From contig NZ_JAHLQK010000001.1 in the NCBI RefSeq assembly GCF_018919215.1, forward strand, positions 466,430 to 530,429: a DNA stretch of 64,000 bases, given 5' to 3'. Under the pieces are notes generated by a model, which saw only the letters and a list, made by a program, of their open reading frames with translations, made no database searches and had not been told where the DNA came from. Made by a program: the position numbers and the translations under genes. The DNA is from Alkaliphilus flagellatus. Lineage in GTDB: Bacteria > Bacillota > Clostridia > Peptostreptococcales > Natronincolaceae. This document shows, piece after piece, positions 48,076 through 57,077 of this stretch (position 1 is its first letter; every line of letters starts with the position of its first letter).

Positions 48076-49089
48076 ATGAAGACAAAAATAGGAATTAATG
48101 GTTTTGGGAGAATTGGTAAAGCAGTATTGAAGGCATCCTTAGAGTATAATTGGGATGTTGAAGTTGTTGCTATTAACAGTACCAGTGGTCCGGAAAAACA
48201 TGCACATATATTTAAATATGACTCATTATATGGAAAAATGAATGAAGAGGTTAGGGCTACAGAAGATGCACTTTATGTTGGAGATAAGAAGATACAGTTT
48301 ACAGCTTTCCGTGATCCAGCTGAAATTCCATGGAGAGAAATGGGAGTAGACATAGTTATCGAATCTACAGGAATGTTTTTAACAAAGGAAGATGCTTCTA
48401 AGCATTTACAAGGTGGAGCAAAGAAGGTAATTATATCTGCACCAGCAAAGTCTGGGGAAGATTTAACCATTGTTATGGGAGTAAATGAAGGACAGTATGA
48501 CCCAGAAAAACACCATATTTTATCCAACGCATCTTGTACAACAAACTGTTTAGCTCCAGTAGCTAAAGTATTAGAAGATAGCTTTGGCATTAAGAGTGGT
48601 CTAATGACAACTGTTCATGCCTATACTAATGATCAAAGAATATTAGATTTACCTCATAAAGACTTAAGAAGAGCGAGAGCAGCCGCTGAATCTATTATAC
48701 CAACTACAACTGGCGCAGCTAAGGCTGTAGCTAAGGTTATTCCTTCTTTAGAAGGTAAACTAAATGGTATGGCTATGAGAGTACCTATTCCTGTTGTATC
48801 TGTAGTTGACTTAGTAGTTGAATTAAACAAAGATACAACTGTAGAAGAAGTAAATCAAAAGCTTAAAGAAGCGGCCGAGGGTTCGATGGAAGGAGTTTTA
48901 GGCTATACTGAAGAACCTCTAGTATCTATTGACTTTAAAAAAGATCCTAGATCATCAATCGTTGATGCTTTATCAACTATGATGGTAGGAGACAAAATGT
49001 TAAAAGTTGTTTCATGGTATGATAATGAGTGGGGTTATTCTAATAGAATTGTTGATTTAGCTAACTACATAGCTAAAAAAGGACTATAG
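48076..49089 (+). CDS. gap: Glyceraldehyde-3-phosphate dehydrogenase
   Basis: This 337-residue NAD-dependent glycolytic enzyme has the NAD loop [16 protein letters not shown], the catalytic [23 protein letters not shown] (Cys near 155, general-base His in [10 protein letters not shown]), the phosphate-binding [27 protein letters not shown] and the end [18 protein letters not shown] 48076 follows AAGGAGG; the in-frame ATG at 48046 is upstream of that site. It is transcribed alone and ended by a very strong terminator, with no pgk/tpi genes next to it. Confidence 0.97.
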   Translation: MKTKIGINGFGRIGKAVLKASLEYNWDVEVVAINSTSGPEKHAHIFKYDSLYGKMNEEVRATEDALYVGDKKIQFTAFRDPAEIPWREMGVDIVIESTGMFLTKEDASKHLQGGAKKVIISAPAKSGEDLTIVMGVNEGQYDPEKHHILSNASCTTNCLAPVAKVLEDSFGIKSGLMTTVHAYTNDQRILDLPHKDLRRARAAAESIIPTTTGAAKAVAKVIPSLEGKLNGMAMRVPIPVVSVVDLVVELNKDTTVEEVNQKLKEAAEGSMEGVLGYTEEPLVSIDFKKDPRSSIVDALSTMMVGDKMLKVVSWYDNEWGYSNRIVDLANYIAKKGL

Positions 49090-49120
49090 AATTTTAAAGC
49101 ACTTAAAATTACAATCTAAT

Positions 49121-49168
49121 ATATTAATAAAGTAGACCTTTCATTTGAAAGGTCTACTTTATTAATAT
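49121..49168. terminator. Very long terminator after gap
   Basis: Perfect 22-base arms (49121-49142, 49147-49168) with a four-base loop; core AAAGTAGACCTTTC and its complement. Confidence 0.85.
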
Positions 49169-49425
49169 ACAGGAAACCATACACTTTGAAATTTTTGGAT
49201 GTTTTTAAATAGATAGGATAGTAGTAATGGTCTAGGTAGTGCCTATATAGCTATACTAGAAAGTGGACAGCAATATTTGAATTTTATTTTTTTATTAAAA
49301 TAATGTAACTTTAATATAGATAAATAGGCTAAAATTAGAAATAATGATATAATATAAAAGGAAATAAATCAAGTATATAAATATTTAAGAAAAATTATTG
49401 GAAATCTAAGTAGTGGGGTGGTACT

Positions 49426-50226
49426 ATGAATCAACAAGTAGATTGGAAGAAGTTTTTAATTCCATATGAAAATGCGGTAGAAGAATTAAAAGTAAAGTTT
49501 AAAAGTATTCGCAGCGAATTAAGAACTATTGGAGAGTATTCACCAATTGAATTTGTAACGGGAAGAGTAAAAAAGGTTTCTAGTATATTAGAAAAAGCAA
49601 AAAAGCTAGATGTGGAAATAGATAATATAGAAGAAGGAATTGAAGATATAGCTGGTATCCGTATAATGTGCCAGTTTGTTGAAGATATATATACTGTTGT
49701 AGACTATATTCGTGAACGTGATGGAAATGACTTAGAAATTGTATATGAAAAAGACTACATTAATAATTTTAAGCCTAGTGGGTATAGAAGTTATCATATT
49801 GTTATTAGATACCCTATTCAAACAGCCATGGGGCCTAAAAAAATATTAGCAGAAGTACAAATTAGAACTTTGGCAATGAATTTTTGGGGTACAATAGAAC
49901 ATTCTTTAAGATATAAGTACAAGCATAATATACCAGAACATATTAATGAAAGACTAATAAAAGCAGCAGATGCAGCATTTATGTTAGATAAAGAGATGTC
50001 TAAAATTAGGCATGAAATACGTCAGGCACAAAAAATGTTTGAAATAAAATCGAATACTGTTTCTAATATTTTAAGAGATATTTATTCCTTGTATGCTATG
50101 GGACGAATAACAGATGCAACCGAGCTACAAGAAAAATTTAATGAGCTATGGGATCAGGGGGATATTAGAGAATTAAGAAATTTTGCTAGAGAAGTAAATG
50201 TTTTTATTGAAAATCAAGAACCTTAA
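49426..50226 (+). CDS. Small alarmone synthetase, RelQ/YjbM-like (p)ppGpp synthetase
   Basis: This 266-residue RelA/SpoT synthetase domain protein has no HD hydrolase or regulatory domains, so it makes (p)ppGpp without degrading it. Motifs are RVKKVSSILEKAKKL, the substrate strand IEDIAGIRIMCQFVEDIYTVVDYI, YINNFKPSGYRSYHIVIRYP (the ATP/GDP-binding Y-x-S-Y-H block) and EVQIRTLAMNFWGTIEHSLRYKY. The C-terminal helices mediate tetramer formation in RelQ. GGGGTGG precedes the ATG. A metallophosphoesterase gene lies 35 bases downstream in the same unit. Confidence 0.94.
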   Translation: MNQQVDWKKFLIPYENAVEELKVKFKSIRSELRTIGEYSPIEFVTGRVKKVSSILEKAKKLDVEIDNIEEGIEDIAGIRIMCQFVEDIYTVVDYIRERDGNDLEIVYEKDYINNFKPSGYRSYHIVIRYPIQTAMGPKKILAEVQIRTLAMNFWGTIEHSLRYKYKHNIPEHINERLIKAADAAFMLDKEMSKIRHEIRQAQKMFEIKSNTVSNILRDIYSLYAMGRITDATELQEKFNELWDQGDIRELRNFAREVNVFIENQEP

Positions 50227-50261
50227 TAATAGATTATTGTAATAGGAAATAGGGTGATAAT

Positions 50262-50954
50262 ATGGCAATTTATGCTATAGGGGATTTACATTTAAGTGGT
50301 CATTCTGATAAACCTATGGATATATTTGGTGCTCAGTGGAATGACCATGCAAATAAGATAAGAGATAGTTGGTTAAAAAAAGTTAATAATGATGATGCTG
50401 TTCTTATTCCTGGAGATATATCTTGGGCGATGACTTTAGAGGAGGCAATGATAGATTTAGAGTGGATTGCAGATTTGCCTGGTAAAAAGTATTTAATTAG
50501 AGGAAACCATGACTATTGGTGGGGTTCAATAACAAAATTGAATTCATTATTTGATTCTATGAGCTTTATACAAAATAATTTCTTTACATATAGAGAATAT
50601 GCAATATGTGGAACAAGGGGTTGGAATTGCCCTAATCATTATAAGTTTACAAATCATGACGAAAAAATATATTTAAGAGAAGTTAGTCGTTTAGAGATGT
50701 CTTTAAATACTGCTAAAAGAAGTGGATATGATAATATCATTGTCATGCTTCATTATCCACCTACAAATGATAAGTTAGAGCCATCTTTATTTACTGAAGT
50801 CTTAGAGAAATATAATGTAAGACATGTAATATATGGACATTTACATGGAGAAACATCCTATGGGGCTGGTCTAAAAGGAATTTATAACGGAATTAATTAC
50901 TACTTAACATCCTGTGATTATGCTAGATTTGAAATGATAGAAATAAAAGGGTAG
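50262..50954 (+). CDS. Calcineurin-like metallophosphoesterase
   Basis: This 230-residue phosphoesterase has the five expected motifs: D8 and H10 in GDLHLSG, GDISWAM, RGNHDYWWGS, VMLHYPP and YGHLHGETSYG. They bind two metal ions. The HDYWWGS variant and size match a family common in clostridia of unknown substrate. It overlaps no other gene but follows the alarmone synthetase closely, so a role in nucleotide or phosphate turnover under stress is plausible. TAGGGTG lies six to seven bases before the ATG. Confidence 0.9.
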   Translation: MAIYAIGDLHLSGHSDKPMDIFGAQWNDHANKIRDSWLKKVNNDDAVLIPGDISWAMTLEEAMIDLEWIADLPGKKYLIRGNHDYWWGSITKLNSLFDSMSFIQNNFFTYREYAICGTRGWNCPNHYKFTNHDEKIYLREVSRLEMSLNTAKRSGYDNIIVMLHYPPTNDKLEPSLFTEVLEKYNVRHVIYGHLHGETSYGAGLKGIYNGINYYLTSCDYARFEMIEIKG

Positions 50955-50976
50955 CTATTAATAGCTACCTTTTTAA
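50949..50976. terminator. Bidirectional terminator between metallophosphoesterase and fba
   Basis: Palindrome with half-site GGGTAGCTATT at the end of the + strand gene, then TTTTTAAT. It also lies at the 3' end of the convergent fba gene. Confidence 0.7.
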
Positions 50977-50980
50977 TATA

Positions 50981-51910
50981 TTAAATTGCGTTGTTAGATC
51001 CTAATACATTTTTAATCTTATGCTGAACCATTTCTTTAATTGCAGTTCTACCTGCACCTAAGTATTTTCTTGGATCAAAGTTACTTGGGTTATCTATTAA
51101 ATCTTTTCTAATTGCTGCAGTCATAGCAAGACGTAAATCTGTATCTATATTTACCTTGCATACTCCTAGTTGTGCTGCTTGACGAATCATTTCCTCTGGA
51201 ACACCTTGTGCACCTGGAATATTTCCACCGTATTTATTACATAGAGAAACAAATTCAGGTAATACAGTAGATGCACCATGTAATACTAGTGGGAAGTTAG
51301 GTAATAATTTTTGAATTTGCTTTAATCTTTCAAAATCTAAGGAAGGCTCACCTTTAAATTTATAAGCACCATGACTTGTACCAATTGCTATAGCTAACGA
51401 ATCGACACCAGTTTTTTCAACAAATTCAGCTGCTTGCTCAGGAACAGTATATGTTGCATCTTTTTCACTTACATTTACAGCATCTTCTACACCTGCTAAT
51501 CTTCCAAGCTCAGCTTCTACCACAACACCTTTATTATGTGCATACTCAACAACTTTTTTAGTAATTTCAATATTTTTTTCAAATTCATAATGGGATGCAT
51601 CGATCATAACAGATGTAAAACCATCATCGATACATTGTTTGCAAATTTCAAAATCTTCCCCATGATCTAAGTGTAATACAATAGGTAAGTTAGAGTCTTC
51701 AATAGCAGCCTCTACTAACTTTTTTAAGTAGATTGGATTTGCGTACTTTCTAGCGCCAGCAGAAACTTGAAGGATTAATGGCGATCTTTCCTCTTTAGCT
51801 GCTTCAACAATCCCTTGTATTATTTCCATGTTGTTAACATTAAAGGCTCCAATTGCATAATTGCCTTCGTATGCTTTTTTAAAAAGCTCTTTACTTGTAA
51901 TTAATGGCAT
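50981..51910 (-). CDS. fba: Class II fructose-1,6-bisphosphate aldolase
   Basis: This 309-residue zinc aldolase of glycolysis/gluconeogenesis has the start MPLITSKELFKKAYEGNYAIGAFNVNNME, the zinc ligands in VLHLDHGEDFE, EAELGRLAGVED, AIGTSHGAYKF, LVLHGAST and GVCKVNIDTDLRLA, all intact. ATG 51910 follows AGGAGG by seven bases; longer in-frame frames upstream were rejected. Together with gap 2 kb away it provides two separate glycolytic genes on opposite strands. Confidence 0.96.
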   Translation of the reverse strand: MPLITSKELFKKAYEGNYAIGAFNVNNMEIIQGIVEAAKEERSPLILQVSAGARKYANPIYLKKLVEAAIEDSNLPIVLHLDHGEDFEICKQCIDDGFTSVMIDASHYEFEKNIEITKKVVEYAHNKGVVVEAELGRLAGVEDAVNVSEKDATYTVPEQAAEFVEKTGVDSLAIAIGTSHGAYKFKGEPSLDFERLKQIQKLLPNFPLVLHGASTVLPEFVSLCNKYGGNIPGAQGVPEEMIRQAAQLGVCKVNIDTDLRLAMTAAIRKDLIDNPSNFDPRKYLGAGRTAIKEMVQHKIKNVLGSNNAI

Positions 51911-52311
51911 AGTGATTCCTCCTATATGTAATTTTGGTGCAATAATATGTGTATTTTTCTTAATTCTATCATAGTGGCTATGTATCGTCAATTAGGGTTA
52001 AAAGTAGTCCAAGTATATATTAATATGTTAAACCTATAGAAAAAATATATTCAAATAATAATCATAAATTAAAGTCTATTTTATATAGAAGAACTTTAAT
52101 ATAACAAATTAAACCAAGTTTTTATGATTTCTCACTATCAATTTTGAGTGAAATAAAGTAAAATGATAAAAAGGCTTGTTAAAAATATACTAACACAATC
52201 AGGAGGTATGATATAATTATTTTAAAATATCTGCAACGAACGATTATTATATAAATATATATTTGCTAATTATGGAATTATAGTAATATGAAAATAGATA
52301 GGGGAGATATA
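51911..52311. other. Gene-free stretch between divergent fba and pssA
   Basis: About 400 bases of AT-rich DNA. I see the fba ribosome site at its left end and a GGGGAG site for pssA at its right end. No reading frame with a ribosome site, RNA gene or strong hairpin was found in between. It must hold the promoters of both divergent genes, but I cannot place them with confidence. Confidence 0.6.
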
Positions 52312-52827
52312 ATGAGAATTAAATCCCATATACCTAATATGTTTACTTTATTCAATTTATCCTTGGGAGTTTTATCAATTATCAATATATTAGCAGAGAA
52401 TTACTTTTTAGCCGCATTACTTATTTTATTAGCTGCTTTAATGGATCGTTTTGATGGTAAATTAGCAAGAAAGTTTGATGCAGAAAGTGACTTAGGAAAA
52501 GAATTGGACTCATTATGTGATTTAATTTCATTTGGTGTGGCGCCGGCTATTTTAATTTGGGCCAGTCACTTAATTGATTATGGAGTAATAGGAATGGCTA
52601 TTATTATTTTATTTCCAATTGCAGGAGCTTATCGCTTAGCAAGATATAATGTAACCGAATTTGAAGGAGTATATATGGGTATACCTATTACTGTTAGCGG
52701 TGGCATTGTTGCTCTAGTAAACTTATATTCAATGAACTATAATACAAGTACATATTTTCTTATATTTATGATGATGTTTCTTTCCTATTCAATGGTAAGT
52801 CAAAAAATTAAACTAAAGAAGAGATAA
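52312..52827 (+). CDS. pssA: CDP-diacylglycerol-serine O-phosphatidyltransferase
   Basis: This 171-residue integral membrane enzyme makes phosphatidylserine, the precursor of phosphatidylethanolamine. The CDP-alcohol phosphotransferase signature is present as DRFDGKLARKFDAESDLGKELDSLCD (about residues 44-70; D-G-x2-A-R-x8-G-x3-D-x3-D). The N-terminal IPNMFTLFNLSLGVLSI is family-typical. ATG 52312 follows GGGGAG; the in-frame ATG 52288 has no good site. No decarboxylase gene (psd) is adjacent. A hairpin terminator follows. Confidence 0.93.
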   Translation: MRIKSHIPNMFTLFNLSLGVLSIINILAENYFLAALLILLAALMDRFDGKLARKFDAESDLGKELDSLCDLISFGVAPAILIWASHLIDYGVIGMAIIILFPIAGAYRLARYNVTEFEGVYMGIPITVSGGIVALVNLYSMNYNTSTYFLIFMMMFLSYSMVSQKIKLKKR

Positions 52828-52831
52828 ATCT

Positions 52832-52855
52832 GGCTCCCTAGGGAGTCTTTTTTAT
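52832..52855 (+). terminator. Terminator after pssA
   Basis: GGCTCCC / GGGAGTC hairpin with TA loop and a run of T. Confidence 0.75.
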
Positions 52856-52866
52856 TGTATAAGACA

Positions 52867-52960
52867 GTATAAAGTTTTTAACTATTGAGGATATCATCAG
52901 ACTAAATTTTTTATCGCTAAATTGTGATAAAACACAAAGTAGGATATAATATTTTGAAGA
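52867..52960. repeat. Dispersed intergenic repeat, second copy
   Basis: Shares blocks with 30858-30960: GTATAAAGTTTTTAACTATT, CATCAGACTAAATTTTTT and AAAGTAGGAT followed by TAATATTTT. Block order differs between the two copies, so this is a mosaic relation and no exact copy. Both copies precede genes of translation or rRNA modification (prfC, RsuA-type synthase). Confidence 0.4.
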
Positions 52961-53010
52961 ACAAATAATATATTGTATCTATATAACAAAGAATAATGTG
53001 GAGGATAATT

Positions 53011-53736
53011 ATGGCTAAAACTCAACGAATAGATAAAGTATTAGCAAATTTAGGCTATGGTAGCCGCAGAGATATTAGAAAAATTTGTAAAGATGGATTA
53101 GTGAAAGTAGATGGTAAGATAATTAAAGATAGTAGTTTACATATAGATCCTGAAAATAGCGAAATTATTGTAGGTAATGAAGTTGTAAATTATCGTGAAT
53201 TTATCTATATTATGATGAACAAACCTCAAGGAGTAATATCGGCTACTGAAGATAATAGAGATGAAACAGTGGTAGATTTATTAGATGAATCCTATAGACC
53301 ATTTGACGTATTCCCAGTAGGCAGATTAGATAAGGATACAGAAGGACTATTACTACTTACTAATGATGGTCAGCTAGCTCATCAATTACTTTCTCCAAAA
53401 AAACAAGTACCTAAAACCTACTATGCTAAGGTGGATGGGGTAGTTACAGAAGAAGATGGAGAAAGGTTTAAGGAAGGTGTATTTATAGATGAGGATTATA
53501 AAACCTTGCCAGCAGAGCTTAAAATATTAAAATCGGATGAAATATCCGAAATAGAGTTAACTATATATGAAGGAAAGTTTCATCAAGTAAAAAGAATGTT
53601 TCAGGCAGTAGGTAAGACAGTTATATATTTAAAAAGACTTTCCATGGGGCCATTAGAGCTTGATAATAATCTAGACTTAGGAGAATATAGAGAACTTACT
53701 GAAGAAGAATTAGAACAGATAAAAGAACTTAAATAA
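53011..53736 (+). CDS. RsuA-family 16S rRNA pseudouridine synthase
   Basis: This 241-residue enzyme has an N-terminal S4 RNA-binding domain (about residues 4-60: RIDKVLANLGYGSRRDIRKICKDGLVKVDGKII) and a catalytic domain with VFPVGRLDKDTEGLLLLTNDGQLAHQLL. The aspartate in GRLDKDT is the catalytic one. KTYYAKVDG and TIYEGKFHQVKRMFQAVGKTVIYLKRLSMGPL complete the RsuA pattern. ATG 53011 follows GGAGG by six bases. The rlmD gene lies 28 bases downstream, forming an rRNA-modification unit. Confidence 0.94.
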   Translation: MAKTQRIDKVLANLGYGSRRDIRKICKDGLVKVDGKIIKDSSLHIDPENSEIIVGNEVVNYREFIYIMMNKPQGVISATEDNRDETVVDLLDESYRPFDVFPVGRLDKDTEGLLLLTNDGQLAHQLLSPKKQVPKTYYAKVDGVVTEEDGERFKEGVFIDEDYKTLPAELKILKSDEISEIELTIYEGKFHQVKRMFQAVGKTVIYLKRLSMGPLELDNNLDLGEYRELTEEELEQIKELK

Positions 53737-53764
53737 TTTAATAGAATACATAGGAGTGAATTTC

Positions 53765-55150
53765 GTGCTGAAGAGAAAACAAATAATAGATTTAACTATA
53801 GAAGAAAATGAATTTGGTGGAAAGGGTTATGGATATTTCGAAGGAATAAAGGTCACAGTTAAAAATGCAATAAAGGGACAGAAATTAAAGGTATTTATAA
53901 CTAAAACTAAAAATAACAATGTGGAAGGCCAAATATATGAGGTTGTAGAAAAATCTCCATTAGAAGATCAAACAACCTGTGCTCATTTTGGTAATTGTGG
54001 GGGATGTCTTTATCAAAGTATAGCCTATGAAAATCAAGCAAAAATGAAGGATGTACAAGTAAAAAGATTATTTGATGAAGCTGGTATAAAAGATTATGAA
54101 TACTTACCTATAGAGGTGAGTCCTAATGCTTTTGAATATAGAAATAAAATGGAGTTTTCCTTTGGAGATGAAGAAAAAGGAGGCCCATTAACACTTGGAA
54201 TGCATAAAAAGGGTAGACATTATGACATTGTAACTGTAAATGAATGTGGCATAATGGATAAAGACTTCAGAAATATATTAAATATTATGCTTAATTACTT
54301 TAAGGAGAAAAATATTCCTTATTATAATACTAGATCCCATGAAGGTTATTTACGACATTTAGTTGTAAGAAAAGCTCACTATACAAAAGAGCTACTTATA
54401 AACCTTGTAACTACAACTAAAATAGATTTAGATTTTACAGATTTAGTGGATGAAATAAAGGGACTAGATTTAGAAGGAGAACTAGTAGGTTTTCTGCATA
54501 CATTAAATGATAACCTAGCTGATGTTGTCCAAAGTGATGAAACAAGAATTTTATTTGGAAGAGATTATATAGTAGAAGAACTATTAGGCTTAAAGTTTAG
54601 AATTTCTGCCTTTTCCTTCTTCCAAACAAATAGTCTGGGAGCAGAAAAACTGTATTCCATAGTACGAGATTTTGTGGGAGATGCAGATGATAAAACTCTA
54701 TTCGATCTATATTGTGGGACGGGAACTATTGGACAAATAACGGCACAAAAGGCTAAAAAGGTAATAGGGATAGAGATTATAGAGGATGCTGTACGTGCTG
54801 CCAATGAAAATGCAAAGTTAAATGGGTTAGATAACTGCAAATTTATAGCAGGGGATGTAAAGGAAAAGGTAAAGGAGCTTAAAGATAAGCCGGACATCAT
54901 CGTGCTAGATCCTCCAAGATCAGGTATCCATCCTCAAGCCTTAAAAGATATAATAGGATTTAATGCAGAGAAAATTGTATATGTTTCCTGTAATCCTAAA
55001 ACCTTAGTTAGAGATTTAGTAGAACTAGAGCAACATGGATATAAGGTTGAAAAAGTTAAATGTATGGATATGTTTCCGCATACGGCACATGTAGAGACGT
55101 GCGTACTTTTGTCCCACAAAAACCCACAAACATCTCCACCGTCTTTATAA
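53765..55150 (+). CDS. rlmD: 23S rRNA (uracil-C5)-methyltransferase, RlmD/RumA type
   Basis: This 461-residue enzyme has a TRAM domain (about residues 5-60), then iron-sulfur cluster cysteines in CAHFGNCGGCLYQ and ECGIMD. The SAM domain has FDLYCGTGTIGQITAQKAKKVIGIE, and the active site lies in VLDPPRSGIHPQAL and VYVSCNPKTLVRDL (nucleophilic Cys). The GTG start at 53765 lies eight bases after AGGAG. The last residues change from the expected VET..LLS to HVETCVLLSHKNPQTSPPSL. The neighbouring serine recombinase suggests the final codons come from an element inserted at the gene's 3' end, a known integration hotspot. The enzyme itself looks intact. Confidence 0.94.
   Translation: MLKRKQIIDLTIEENEFGGKGYGYFEGIKVTVKNAIKGQKLKVFITKTKNNNVEGQIYEVVEKSPLEDQTTCAHFGNCGGCLYQSIAYENQAKMKDVQVKRLFDEAGIKDYEYLPIEVSPNAFEYRNKMEFSFGDEEKGGPLTLGMHKKGRHYDIVTVNECGIMDKDFRNILNIMLNYFKEKNIPYYNTRSHEGYLRHLVVRKAHYTKELLINLVTTTKIDLDFTDLVDEIKGLDLEGELVGFLHTLNDNLADVVQSDETRILFGRDYIVEELLGLKFRISAFSFFQTNSLGAEKLYSIVRDFVGDADDKTLFDLYCGTGTIGQITAQKAKKVIGIEIIEDAVRAANENAKLNGLDNCKFIAGDVKEKVKELKDKPDIIVLDPPRSGIHPQALKDIIGFNAEKIVYVSCNPKTLVRDLVELEQHGYKVEKVKCMDMFPHTAHVETCVLLSHKNPQTSPPSL
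55085..55150. other. Probable attachment site (rlmD 3' end / element junction)
   Basis: The sequence around GTAGAGACGTGCGTACTTTT lies in the conserved VET codons of rlmD. Elements with large serine recombinases are known to integrate at this point. The codons after it (NPQTSPPSL) are not family-conserved and are followed 85 bases later by the recombinase gene. The other junction was not found in this window. Confidence 0.5.
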
Positions 55151-55204
55151 ACAGGAAAATTGAATAAAATAGACTTCAAAGGCAATTCAGCCTCATCACA
55201 TGGA

Positions 55205-55247
55205 AAAATCTCTATTTCTTTGATTAGCGAAGAAATTAGAGATTTTT
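55205..55247. terminator. Hairpin shared by rlmD and the recombinase gene end
   Basis: AAAAATCTCTATTTCTT / AAGAAATTAGAGATTTTTTT with one bulge and a T run. It overlaps the last codons of the convergent recombinase gene. Confidence 0.65.
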
Positions 55248-56618
55248 TTCTTCATCGCTGATTTTATCGTATACTTTATCAAAGTTAGCCAATAAGGTAT
55301 AGATGTTCTCCAATGTGATAGCATCTTGTTCCACTGCTTTGCGGCGCAATTTTACATCTTCAATTTTTTCTTCAAGCTCTACGATGATGTCATACAGTCC
55401 ATCGAGGCGAAGGGTCATATCGTGGAGCTTGCGTCCCCTAAAACGAGTATCTTCCGGCAGACTGTCAATTTCATTTTCAAGCCGGGTTTTATTAAGCTCG
55501 ACCTCCCGCAGTTTGGATTCATAATTGCTTAGTTCTCTGTTTAAAGTGGAGGTGTCAATTTCCTTGCTTATTCTTGATTTAATTTCTGTTGCAAAATCTT
55601 GATTTTTAATCAGTTCTCTGATTGCTTCAATGACAAGCAGTTCAATGTCGGTTTTTTTGAGCATATCTTTATAGTCGCAGCTTTTTCCTCTTGCTGTCCG
55701 AGCTTTGCTGCACACATAATAATAAACCTCTTTATATGTACCGTCTTTATTTGTCCAAGCGTGTTTGTTGGTGTACATTGGGCCGCCGCACTTAGGGCAC
55801 TTTAAAATACCACTTAATAAGTGCGCTCTATCTCGACCTATTTTGGAAGGGGATTTTACGCCTGTTATTTCTCGTTTTTCATGTGCTGCATTCCATAGTT
55901 TTTCGTTTATAATTGCCTCATGTTGCCCTTCAGCAATAATATAATTTTCTTGTGGCGCTTGCCTGTATTCGTTCTTGCTGCCTTTTACTTTTTCACGGAC
56001 ACGCCTGCCATAAGAAATTTTGCCACAGTATACAGGGTTATCAATTATCATTCTGACAAAATGCGTACTCCATTGGGAGAGAGTACCGTTATCACGTTTT
56101 ACTTTTTGGATACCCTGCAAATTAAGATAGTTGGCGATTTTATAAAACCCCATATTACCATTTACATATTTGTCAAAGATAATGCGTATTGCCTCAGCTT
56201 CTTCCTCTTGGATAAAGAGTTGCTTATCTTTGAGATAGTAGCCATAAGGGGCAAAACCGCCGTTCCAGCTACCTTGACGGGCTTTTTCTTTCATCCCGTT
56301 CATTGTCTGCTCAATGATATTTTCACGCTCTATTTCAGCAACGGCAGATAGCGCAGAAATTAAAAGTTTTCCGCTTGTTTGTGATGAGACAATTCCTAAT
56401 CCATTTTCAATATCACATAGCATTTGTTTAAAAGCTGGTCTACCATCTATGGATTTTCCGAATTTACCAGCATCTTCGTAAATGTCTATTATCTCCATTT
56501 CTTCTCTGTCTGCAAATCGCTTTAAACTGTTTTTCTGTCCATCCAAGCTGAACCCATCAACCTGCATTTCGGTACTTACACGGGGGTAAAGTACACATTT
56601 TTTTCCACTCCTATTCAT
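55236..56618 (-). CDS. Large serine recombinase with deletion of the active-site arginine segment
   Basis: This 460-residue protein is of the transposon/ICE resolvase type. The nucleophile is present (YPRVSTE, S15), then SIDGRPAFKQMLCDIENGLG. The next residues jump straight to IVSSQTSGKLLISALSAVAEIEREN. In intact relatives some 35 residues lie between, including the strand FVLVFKLSRFGRN with two active-site arginines. The rest is normal: recombinase domain (GSWNGGFAPYGYYL), zinc ribbon (CPKCGG...CSKARTARGKSCDY) and coiled coil. The frame is kept, so a protein can be made, but strand exchange should be impossible. ATG 56618 lies ten bases after GGAGG; ATG 56627 is too close to it. Confidence 0.88.
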   Translation of the reverse strand: MNRSGKKCVLYPRVSTEMQVDGFSLDGQKNSLKRFADREEMEIIDIYEDAGKFGKSIDGRPAFKQMLCDIENGLGIVSSQTSGKLLISALSAVAEIERENIIEQTMNGMKEKARQGSWNGGFAPYGYYLKDKQLFIQEEEAEAIRIIFDKYVNGNMGFYKIANYLNLQGIQKVKRDNGTLSQWSTHFVRMIIDNPVYCGKISYGRRVREKVKGSKNEYRQAPQENYIIAEGQHEAIINEKLWNAAHEKREITGVKSPSKIGRDRAHLLSGILKCPKCGGPMYTNKHAWTNKDGTYKEVYYYVCSKARTARGKSCDYKDMLKKTDIELLVIEAIRELIKNQDFATEIKSRISKEIDTSTLNRELSNYESKLREVELNKTRLENEIDSLPEDTRFRGRKLHDMTLRLDGLYDIIVELEEKIEDVKLRRKAVEQDAITLENIYTLLANFDKVYDKISDEEKNL

Positions 56619-57077
56619 AGTAATCATACCTCCAATAAATTATTGAAAAACATCAATAAATAAGCACTATTCTTTTAAACAACGCGATTTATTTCATCTA
56701 AAACCTCTGCACCATATTTTTCAATAATCTGAGAAAGTACATTTATAAAATCCTGATATGCTTTGGTTTTCTCATAGGCTTCCAGCGGTGCAGCAGCTTA
56801 CACCCTCAGAATTTCTAATTTTGAAAAAGGAAAATGGCGGTTTTGATTGTTATTTCAAAACCGCCGCATGGCCACATTTTGGCCGCAAAACATCATCTGC
56901 CACAACTGCGGTTTTTTATTACCGCAGGGTAGCATTCCTTTGTAATTTACATTACTTCTGTAGGATGGATTCTGTATTTTCAATGTCTAAATCGCCTTTC
57001 GGGACGATTGCGAATCACTTGAATCCAATCACGCAGATGTTTTTTTGATTTTATATCAAGTCAATATCGGTTTTGAA
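56619..57077. other. Degraded element DNA between recombinase and ABC permease
   Basis: No intact gene is seen. On the minus strand, 56675-56798 reads as the tail of a lost gene (AAAPLEAYEKTKAYQDFINV, ending EVLDEINRVV and a stop) and is closed upstream by a stop codon. A second fragment around 56958-57015 reads AIVPKGDLDIENTESILQK and stop. Two GC-rich hairpins lie between: GGCGGTTTTGA / TCAAAACCGCC (56836-56865) and CTGCGG / CCGCAG (56906-56929). These look like leftovers of a longer conjugative element. Confidence 0.5.
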
